From contig RFIZ01000158.1 of the NCBI GenBank assembly GCA_003695105.1, forward strand, positions 1 through 5,796: a stretch of 5,796 bases of DNA, given 5' to 3'. This stretch comes from Fidelibacterota bacterium. Its GTDB lineage: Bacteria; Fidelibacterota; Marinisomatia; Marinisomatales; J089. Below the pieces are notes generated by a model. The model saw nothing but the letters and a program-made list of their open reading frames with translations, ran no database searches and had not been told where the DNA came from. Below are positions 1 through 4,970 of this stretch, piece by piece (the first letter of the stretch is position 1; each line of letters opens with the position of its first letter). The position numbers and the translations under genes were made by a program.

Positions 1-1926
1 ATGCTGGCCCTGTCCAACCCTGCATGGATCGACCAGATCGAAGTCGGACCGGAGCAATTGCGTGAATTGGCGGTTGACCAGGCCCGAAAATCGATCAACT
101 GGTTCCCTGCATCGCGACCACTGCGACCACTGACCGTTCCCGACGCGATTCAGATCACGATCGATCCGACGGCTCAAACCATCGCCGGAGAGGTGGTGGT
201 GAGAGCGACGGTCCTGGATTCGGGGTTGAGTCAACTCGTACTGGACCTGGCCGATAATCTCACCGTCTCCGCCGTTCAGGTATTCGATTCAGCGGCCACA
301 TTTACCCACGTCAATCGGCTCCTGTCCATTGACCTGCCGCCTCTGACACCCGGAACGATGATTGAGTCCCGGATCACCTATTCCGGTACACCGGATCCCA
401 ATGGTTTCGGGTCCTTTGTTTTCTCTTCCCGGAACGGGAATGACCATATCTGGTCCTTGTCCGAACCGTACGGTGCCCGGGACTGGTGGCCCTGCAAGGA
501 TGATCCCAGCGATAAACCGGATTCGGTGAATATCGTCGTCACGGTCCCCTCCGGACTGGTGGTAGCCTCCAATGGTGTCCTGGACCGCACCGCCCAGGGC
601 AATGACGGCACCACCACCTATTTCTGGAAGGAGCGCTACCCCATTGCCACCTACCTGGTCTCCGTGGCCATTTACCCCTATTCCGTCTGGACGGACACCT
701 ATGTGGGTTTGGATACCACCCAATCCATGACCCTGCAGTTTTTTTCCTATCCGGACCATCTCGATCAATTGGAGAACAATTACCTGCGAACCAAAGACAT
801 GTTGCATGAATTTGCCCTGCGGTATGGCGAATACCCCTTCATGGAGGAAAAATACGGCCATGCCGAATTCGGCTGGGGCGGCGGGATGGAACACCAGACG
901 ATCACCAGCCTGGGAGGATGGGGATTGGATCTTCTATCCCATGAATTGGCCCATCAATGGTGGGGAGACATGATCACCTGCGCCGATTTCCACCATATCT
1001 GGCTGAATGAAGGTTTCGCCACCTACAGTCAGGCCATCTGGTGGGAATCTCAGGAGGGGATGACGGGCTACCACAATTTCATGAATTCCCGGCGCTATTA
1101 CGGGGGAGGAACGATTTATGTTGAAAATCCGACGTCCGTGAATGTCATTTTCAACTATGATCTCTCCTATGCCAAAGCCGCCTGGGTGTTGCACATGCTG
1201 CGGCATGTAGTGGGTGATTCCACTTTTTTCCAAATTCTACAGACCTACGCCACATCTCAATACCGCTACGGTTCTGCCACCACGGAACAGTTTCGGGATA
1301 TCTGTGAAACGGTGTCCGGCCGGGACCTGCACCCCTTCTTCGACCAGTGGATCTATGGAACCTACTATCCGCAGTACACCCTGGGATATTCACAGGTCGG
1401 AGACAGTTTGCACGTTGAGATCACCCAGTCCTCGCCCGGTGGCACTCTGTTTTCCATGCCCGTAGATCTGGAAATACATACGGCCAACGGGCCTTTCACC
1501 ACCACCGTAGACGTATCCCACAACGTGGATCAATACCGGCTGCCGTTAACACCGGGTACCCAGGTGACGGCTGTGTTCCTGGATCCGGATCAATGGATTC
1601 TGCGCACCGTGAACTATATTCCCATGGGGAATGACGGCAATAATCTTCCCACGGCCTGGGAGGTCGGACCGGCCTATCCCAATCCTTTCAACGGAGCCGT
1701 GGTGGTTCCCTATTCGGTCCGGACCACGACCGAACTGGATATTTCCATCCTGGATATTACCGGGAGAGAATGGGTCACCACGACTCGTCGTCTCCGACCG
1801 GGATCCTATCAATTTCGTTGGAATGGGAAAACCGGCGACGGCCGGGAACTCCCGGGTGGAGTGTACCTGATTCGTATCCGCGGAAACCAACTACAAAAGG
1901 CGGAAAAAGTTGTATTTCTGAAGTAA
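1..1926 (+). CDS. Secreted M1-family zinc aminopeptidase with C-terminal type IX-style sorting domain; 5' end probably outside window
   Basis: Zinc metallopeptidase of the M1 (aminopeptidase N/LTA4 hydrolase) family, expected to remove N-terminal residues from peptides outside the cytoplasm. Visible in the 641 residues: a beta-rich N-terminal domain (about 45-240) with the M1-typical stretch EPYGARDWWPCKDDPSDK (155-172); GGGMEH (293-298), the counterpart of the GAMEN substrate motif; the zinc site HELAH (H314, E315, H318) followed after 18 residues by E337 in NEGFATY; and Y390 in SYAKAAW, the likely transition-state tyrosine. A beta domain follows, then a sorting domain from about 552 with YPNPFN at 559-564. 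The reading frame is open from base 1 and the first residues form no signal peptide, although a protein with this C-terminus should have one. The ATG at base 1 is therefore probably internal and the gene 5'-partial. The catalytic core is complete. Family assignment is very secure; substrate is unknown. Confidence 0.93.
   Translation: MLALSNPAWIDQIEVGPEQLRELAVDQARKSINWFPASRPLRPLTVPDAIQITIDPTAQTIAGEVVVRATVLDSGLSQLVLDLADNLTVSAVQVFDSAATFTHVNRLLSIDLPPLTPGTMIESRITYSGTPDPNGFGSFVFSSRNGNDHIWSLSEPYGARDWWPCKDDPSDKPDSVNIVVTVPSGLVVASNGVLDRTAQGNDGTTTYFWKERYPIATYLVSVAIYPYSVWTDTYVGLDTTQSMTLQFFSYPDHLDQLENNYLRTKDMLHEFALRYGEYPFMEEKYGHAEFGWGGGMEHQTITSLGGWGLDLLSHELAHQWWGDMITCADFHHIWLNEGFATYSQAIWWESQEGMTGYHNFMNSRRYYGGGTIYVENPTSVNVIFNYDLSYAKAAWVLHMLRHVVGDSTFFQILQTYATSQYRYGSATTEQFRDICETVSGRDLHPFFDQWIYGTYYPQYTLGYSQVGDSLHVEITQSSPGGTLFSMPVDLEIHTANGPFTTTVDVSHNVDQYRLPLTPGTQVTAVFLDPDQWILRTVNYIPMGNDGNNLPTAWEVGPAYPNPFNGAVVVPYSVRTTTELDISILDITGREWVTTTRRLRPGSYQFRWNGKTGDGRELPGGVYLIRIRGNQLQKAEKVVFLK
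1654..1923 (+). other. C-terminal T9SS/FlgD-like sorting domain of the M1 peptidase
   Basis: Residues 552-641 of the peptidase form a typical Por-secretion C-terminal domain. It opens with the hallmark YPNPFN (559-564), continues with a beta strand containing ISILDITGRE, then a segment with WNGKTGDGRELPGGVY, and ends in a basic strand finishing KVVFLK. In Bacteroidota such domains direct proteins through the outer membrane by the type IX system and are then removed. In several candidate FCB lineages the same domain is abundant, but the machinery is less well studied. No secretion genes lie in this window, so the export route is inferred from the domain alone. Confidence 0.85.
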
Positions 1927-1934
1927 GTTCCCAG

Positions 1935-1988
1935 GTGAACTTTCTTCGAGTAGTCCTGTTTATCGCTTGTTGTGTATTAACCGGCTGC
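1935..1988 (+). other. Type II (lipoprotein) signal peptide with lipobox LTGC
   Basis: Residues 1-17 are a very short signal: one arginine (R5), a hydrophobic core of V, L, F, I, A and C residues, then L-T-G ahead of Cys18. Cys18 (bases 1986-1988) would receive the lipid after cleavage by signal peptidase II. The residues after the cysteine, G-P-V-P-R, contain no Asp at position +2, so by the Enterobacteria rule the protein would go to the outer membrane. Whether that rule holds in this lineage is not known. Confidence 0.82.
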
Positions 1989-3962
1989 GGTCCCGTGCCG
2001 CGGGTGGTGGAACGCTATCCGAACCGGCAAAAGAAGGTCGAGGAATGGGTATCCCGGTCACAGGGTTCTCCGGAAACGGTTGTGCGGAGAGTGGTGTATT
2101 ATCCCAACGGAGCCCTCCTCAGTCGGACCGAAATGGAGCTGAATCGCCCCGATGGCACCTATCAATCCTGGTATCCGAATGGTCAACTCCGCCGTTCAGG
2201 TCATTTTCAATTGGGGCAGAAGAACGGCGCCTGGAAAATTTATCGGGAGGACGGAAGCCTGGATTCCAGTTATCATTGTGAAGCCGGAGTCCTGGACGGT
2301 GTTCTGGTGCGCTACCACGCCAATGGGCAAAAAGCCGAACGGATCCATTACCAGCAAGGCAAACGTCAGGGACGAGTCGAAATCTGGTCCGAAACCGGAC
2401 AACTCCTTCTGCGGGGGGAATATAGTCGTGATCTGCGGACTGGGAAATGGACCTGGTTTTCGGCTGAGGGAAAGCCGGATTCGATCCGGTCCTGGGAAAG
2501 GGGCCGTCCAATGGGAGTTTGGGTCGATTTTTTCCCGGATGGTTCCCCCTCTTTTACGCGCTCATACCAGGACAGTCTTCTGACCGGACCGTTTGAGCGG
2601 TACCATACCCCGGGGAATCCGGCGGTGAAGGGCACGTACCTATTAGGCCGGCGGGAGGGTACCTGGACCTGGTATTCAGTTGCGGGAAACCGCGATTCGG
2701 TCCGGGTCTATTCCCAGGGTGTTCCGGACGGGGTATGGATCGATTTCGGGGCGGGTGAACAACCCATGCGCAAGATCACCTACCACCGCGGCGCCCGGGA
2801 TGGATTGTACGAAACATGGTATCCCTCCGGCACCTGGGCGGTAAAAGGGCACTATCGTCTAAATCTGAGGGACGGAAAATGGATCTGGAGGAATCCTGAC
2901 GGTCAGCCCGATTCGGTCTTCACCTATCTTCAGGGAAAACCGCACGGGCGTTGGCTCGTCTATGGTCCCAATGGCAAACCAGCCCTGGAACAGCATTTTT
3001 CTCAGGGGCTGTTGGACGGACCCTGGCGGGAGTGGTATCCCAATGGTAAGAAACGATGTAACGGTCAGTTCCAGGCCGGGAAACGAACCGGAGATTGGAC
3101 CTGGTGGAGTGAATCGGGTTCCGTGGATTCGGTGGCGCAATATGTAGATGGACTTCTGTCAGGCGTACAGGAGGTGTATGCTCCCAATGGAGTGAAAGTA
3201 GCCGAAACCCACTTCCTCGCCGGGGAACGTTGTGGCGTAGAGACGTTGTGGGATTCAACCGGCCAGATTCGAAGTGAAATCACCTACTGGAAAAATATCA
3301 AATCGGGAAAATACCGGCTCTGGAATGCAGTCGGTGTGCTGCTGGAGGAAGGACGCTACGCAGAAGGAGTGCCTGACGGGCTGGTCCGACGATGGTATGA
3401 AACCGGTACACCCATGTCCGATCATTATTATCAACAGGGACGGACTGTAGGCCGTACCCGGATATACAATCCCAGTGGGTACATCACGGAGGAAACCTGG
3501 TGGGCGGACCAAGTGCCGGTCTGCCGCCTCACGTACCATTCTAATGGCTGGTTCAAGACGGTGGAATTGTATCAACAGGGACGCCGGGTATACTACCGGT
3601 CCTGGAATCAATGGGGTGTGGACAATACGCCCGATTCGGATCGACTGGGTCTGGTACTCGATCAGGAGTATTACCTGTCCGGGAACGTACGAGTGGAGCG
3701 GAGTCGGTACGGAAATCAGTTTCACGGTCTGCAGCGCTGGTTTGATGATCATCGGAACTGGATCCGTCTGGAAGTGGTTTCCCATGGTGAAGTCTGTTTA
3801 CGCCGCCGGCGGAATGATCCCCTGGCCGAACCCAGGGATGAAGTTTTCGTCGATGGAACCTGCCGTTACATCATCACTCCGGAGCTGGAGATGCAGACCT
3901 GTAGTGAACCGGCCGGTGATCTGGTGGAAGATCGTTCGGATTCCACGGCCGTTTCGAAGTAA
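1935..3962 (+). CDS. Lipoprotein built of MORN-variant (YwqK-like) 24-residue repeats, 675 aa
   Basis: Predicted lipid-anchored envelope protein of unknown function. The start is set at GTG 1935: translation from there gives a short type II signal peptide, with a hydrophobic stretch from residue 5 and lipobox LTGC with Cys18 as the acylated residue. The frame is open further upstream, but those codons overlap the peptidase gene and would place a charged extension before the signal. Layout: signal 1-17, linker 18-50, twenty consecutive 24-residue MORN-variant repeats 51-530, degenerate repeats to about 618, and a non-repetitive tail 619-675 with an RRRR run and three cysteines (621, 643, 656). 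Typical units read WYPNGK, then an aromatic, then a closing glycine. Only 8 bases separate it from the peptidase stop, with no convincing Shine-Dalgarno sequence, which suggests translational coupling. Automated pipelines may label it a YwqK-family antitoxin, but no toxin gene is nearby and a lipoprotein signal argues against that role. MORN-type repeats are stacked beta hairpins, so an elongated binding or scaffold role is an inference. Confidence 0.85.
   Translation: MNFLRVVLFIACCVLTGCGPVPRVVERYPNRQKKVEEWVSRSQGSPETVVRRVVYYPNGALLSRTEMELNRPDGTYQSWYPNGQLRRSGHFQLGQKNGAWKIYREDGSLDSSYHCEAGVLDGVLVRYHANGQKAERIHYQQGKRQGRVEIWSETGQLLLRGEYSRDLRTGKWTWFSAEGKPDSIRSWERGRPMGVWVDFFPDGSPSFTRSYQDSLLTGPFERYHTPGNPAVKGTYLLGRREGTWTWYSVAGNRDSVRVYSQGVPDGVWIDFGAGEQPMRKITYHRGARDGLYETWYPSGTWAVKGHYRLNLRDGKWIWRNPDGQPDSVFTYLQGKPHGRWLVYGPNGKPALEQHFSQGLLDGPWREWYPNGKKRCNGQFQAGKRTGDWTWWSESGSVDSVAQYVDGLLSGVQEVYAPNGVKVAETHFLAGERCGVETLWDSTGQIRSEITYWKNIKSGKYRLWNAVGVLLEEGRYAEGVPDGLVRRWYETGTPMSDHYYQQGRTVGRTRIYNPSGYITEETWWADQVPVCRLTYHSNGWFKTVELYQQGRRVYYRSWNQWGVDNTPDSDRLGLVLDQEYYLSGNVRVERSRYGNQFHGLQRWFDDHRNWIRLEVVSHGEVCLRRRRNDPLAEPRDEVFVDGTCRYIITPELEMQTCSEPAGDLVEDRSDSTAVSK
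2085..3524 (+). repeat. Twenty consecutive 24-residue (72-base) MORN-variant protein repeats
   Basis: Residues 51-530 of the lipoprotein divide into twenty units of exactly 24 residues with no insertion or deletion. Aligned by hand, position 9 is Gly in 19 of 20 units (exception: unit 10), position 24 is Gly in 19 of 20 (Cys in unit 20), position 5 is aromatic in 19 of 20 (Arg in unit 12), and position 17 is aromatic in 18 of 20. Positions 6-9 often read YPNG or xPNG. At residue 531 the register slips by one and later units become irregular. The repeats are diverged in DNA, so this is an old protein-level array rather than a recent tandem duplication. Confidence 0.9.
2157..3236 (+). repeat. 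Higher-order repeat: five copies of a 72-residue (216-base) three-unit block
   Basis: Units 2-16 of the array fall into a repeating A-B-C order. A units (2, 5, 8, 11, 14) all have Gly at position 15 (residues 89, 161, 233, 305, 377), which no B or C unit has. B units (3, 6, 9, 12, 15) all have Asp-Ser at positions 12-13, with codons starting at 2262, 2478, 2694, 2910 and 3126, exactly 216 bases apart; four of the five begin xWxW. C units (4, 7, 10, 13, 16) often begin VW or VL. The block borders are 2157, 2373, 2589, 2805 and 3021. A sixth block (units 17-19) is degenerate and has lost both marks. Confidence 0.85.
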
Positions 3963-3997
3963 TTTCGGCCCCTTCAATCGTCCCAGATTCATACCGC

Positions 3998-4002
3998 AGG
4001 AG
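3998..4002 (+). promoter_or_regulatory. Ribosome binding site of dut (AGGAG)
   Basis: AGGAG lies 5 bases before ATG 4008 and decides that start over the in-frame ATG at 4035, which has no such sequence. The 45-base gap after the lipoprotein gene shows no terminator, so dut may be read through from upstream. Confidence 0.75.
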
Positions 4003-4007
4003 CCGCA

Positions 4008-4445
4008 ATGCAGTTAAAGATTCGACCCTTTTCCATGGAAGTGAAAGCACTCTATGAAAACCATGGTCATTTCCACGATGGCGACGCCGGTCTGGATCTG
4101 TTCGTCGTTCACGAACAAACAATCGAACCCGGAGAAACGGCCACGATCCATTTTCAGATTGCCTGTGAATCTGTACCTGCCCGGCCCTATCTGCTGATGC
4201 CGCGTTCCAGCATCGCCAAGACCGGTCTCCGGATGTGTAATTCCATCGGGTTGATCGATGCCGGATACCGCGGTGAAATCATGGCTGCCGTGGACAATAT
4301 CCGGTCTCGGCCGGAAATATTGACTCCCGGCCAGCGCCTGTTTCAATTGGTGGCCATGGATGGCTCACCCATCCATTTCGAACTGGTGGAATCGTTGACG
4401 CCCTCTTCGCGCGGTACGGGGGGATTCGGTAGCACCGGCAGATAA
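4008..4445 (+). CDS. dut: dUTP diphosphatase (dUTPase), trimeric type
   Basis: Hydrolyses dUTP to dUMP and pyrophosphate in the cytoplasm, keeping uracil out of DNA and supplying dUMP to thymidylate synthase. At 145 residues it has the usual length of homotrimeric dUTPases, and all five motifs are present in order: I, DAGLDLF (26-32); II, PRSSIA (65-70); III, GLIDAGYRGE (81-90), with D84 the expected water-activating Asp and Y87 the sugar-stacking Tyr; IV, PGQRLFQLV (107-115); and V, the P-loop-like RGTGGFGSTG (135-144). The intact motif V and short length argue against a dCTP deaminase, which is longer. The segment between motifs II and III (KTGLRMCNSI) resembles the shorter SKTxLRxxNS style I recall from some viral and non-proteobacterial enzymes more than the E. 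coli type; that comparison is from memory. It shares the strand of the genes on both sides, but groES downstream has its own control region. Confidence 0.95.
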   Translation: MQLKIRPFSMEVKALYENHGHFHDGDAGLDLFVVHEQTIEPGETATIHFQIACESVPARPYLLMPRSSIAKTGLRMCNSIGLIDAGYRGEIMAAVDNIRSRPEILTPGQRLFQLVAMDGSPIHFELVESLTPSSRGTGGFGSTGR

Positions 4446-4476
4446 ATATCGCGGAACCAATTCCGACTTAAGATCG

Positions 4477-4482
4477 TATAAT
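4477..4482 (+). promoter_or_regulatory. Possible -10 box TATAAT upstream of CIRCE
   Basis: A perfect TATAAT occurs here. The hexamer 17 bases upstream (4454-4459, GAACCA) does not resemble TTGACA and there is no TGn extension. If used, transcription would start near 4489 and place CIRCE within the transcribed leader, a common arrangement for HrcA-controlled operons. The evidence is one hexamer only. Confidence 0.3.
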
Positions 4483-4541
4483 TTCTGCTTTTTAACAAGC
4501 ATAATTGCTCATATTACGTTACTTAACCTGACTCACCCTCT

Positions 4542-4568
4542 TTAGCACTTCCAAGGAAAGAGTGCTAA
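4542..4568 (+). promoter_or_regulatory. CIRCE operator (HrcA repressor binding site)
   Basis: TTAGCACTT, a 9-base spacer, then GAGTGCTAA. This matches the consensus TTAGCACTC-N9-GAGTGCTAA at 17 of 18 arm bases; the only change is T for C at 4550. The outer eight pairs of the inverted repeat are intact, and one further T/A pair (4541/4569) extends it. HrcA binds this element as a dimer and represses groESL until heat or misfolding stress ties up GroEL and inactivates the repressor. It lies 101 bases before the groES start. hrcA is not in this window, but the element strongly implies the genome has it. Confidence 0.96.
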
Positions 4569-4575
4569 ATACTGC

Positions 4576-4603
4576 TTGATCCGGGGTTGAGATCGGGTCT
4601 AAT
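4576..4603 (+). promoter_or_regulatory. Possible sigma-70-like promoter just downstream of CIRCE
   Basis: TTGATC (4576-4581), 16 bases, then TCTAAT (4598-4603). The -10 matches TATAAT at 5 of 6 bases and the -35 matches TTGACA at 4 of 6. Transcription would begin near 4610, about 60 bases before groES, with CIRCE directly abutting the -35 box, where bound HrcA could block polymerase. It competes with the candidate at 4477; the sequence alone does not decide between them. Confidence 0.4.
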
Positions 4604-4658
4604 TTTCGTGCTGCCATGAGCAGAATTTTTCTTCAAAAACGTGTAACCCAAAAGTAAG

Positions 4659-4663
4659 AGGAG
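4659..4663 (+). promoter_or_regulatory. Ribosome binding site of groES (AGGAG)
   Basis: AGGAG within AGAGGAGA, 6 bases before ATG 4670. It is a strong, well-spaced site that fixes the groES start. Confidence 0.85.
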
Positions 4664-4669
4664 ACAGAA

Positions 4670-4960
4670 ATGAGTGTGAACATCCATCCATTATCGGACC
4701 GCGTGGTTGTGGAACCGGCCCCGGCTGAGGAGAAGTCCAGTGGTGGCATCATCCTCCCGGATACGGCGCAGGAAAAACCGCAGCTGGGAACGGTGGTCGC
4801 CGTGGGTCCCGGCAAGGTCAGCGATGCTGGGACGCTCATTGAAATGACCGTCAAGAAGGGTGACAAAGTGCTGTTCGGAAAATATTCCGGGACGGAAGTC
4901 ACCGTGGACGGAAACGACTATTTAATCATGCGCGAAAGCGACATTTTAGCTACGCTGTAA
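4670..4960 (+). CDS. groES: Co-chaperonin GroES (Hsp10)
   Basis: Seven-membered lid of the GroEL folding chamber in the cytoplasm. The 96 residues match the normal family length of about 95-100. The N-terminus has the family pattern with PLSDRVVVEP (7-16). The mobile loop that docks on GroEL is residues about 17-36, including the GGIILPD contact segment (25-31). The stretch GTVVAVGPGKV (40-50) follows, then KKGDKVLFGKYSGTEV (62-77), and the protein closes with YLIMRESDILATL, the usual C-terminal strand. It is preceded by a CIRCE operator and followed after 10 bases by groEL, the standard bicistronic heat-shock layout. Nothing is unusual in it. Confidence 0.98.
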   Translation: MSVNIHPLSDRVVVEPAPAEEKSSGGIILPDTAQEKPQLGTVVAVGPGKVSDAGTLIEMTVKKGDKVLFGKYSGTEVTVDGNDYLIMRESDILATL

Positions 4961-4965
4961 GGAGG
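4961..4965 (+). promoter_or_regulatory. Ribosome binding site of groEL (GGAGG)
   Basis: GGAGG begins directly after the groES stop and ends 5 bases before ATG 4971. It is close to a full match to the anti-Shine-Dalgarno sequence, as expected for a highly expressed gene. Confidence 0.88.
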
Positions 4966-4970
4966 AAACC

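Larger units (their letters stand above)
4446..4669 (+). promoter_or_regulatory. Non-coding groESL leader/control region
   Basis: This 224-base gap between dut and groES has no supportable gene and is visibly richer in A+T than its flanks in 4441-4540. It contains the CIRCE operator, two weak promoter candidates and the groES ribosome binding site. A short hairpin (CGGAA-CCAA-TTCCG, 4452-4465) follows the dut stop but has no T run, so I see no convincing terminator for dut. Confidence 0.7.

Noticed and set aside
289..894. Minus-strand open frame (201 codons) opposite the M1 peptidase
   Set aside because: It mirrors a well-supported coding frame with all M1 motifs; its translation is low-complexity Gly/Ile/Val-rich and resembles no family.
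2157..3236. Recent tandem DNA duplication or a CRISPR-like array
   Set aside because: The periodicity is at the protein level; DNA copies are widely diverged, with no near-identical repeats or unique spacers.
3255..3785. Minus-strand open frame (176 codons) opposite the lipoprotein gene
   Set aside because: The sense strand carries the phased repeat protein; no ribosome binding site or domain supports the antisense frame.
2085..3962. Toxin-antitoxin system suggested by the YwqK-like repeats
   Set aside because: The YwqK antitoxin label attaches to MORN-variant repeats in general. Here the protein has a lipoprotein signal, is 675 residues long, and has no small toxin gene beside it.
4452..4465. 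Hairpin CGGAA-CCAA-TTCCG after dut as a rho-independent terminator
   Set aside because: The stem is only 5 pairs and no T run follows directly; the next T-rich stretch is about 25 bases further on.
4611..4630. Small hairpin CTGC-CATGA-GCAG followed by AATTTTTCTT in the groES leader, as an attenuator
   Set aside because: The stem has only four contiguous pairs, too weak to call a terminator or attenuator despite the T run.
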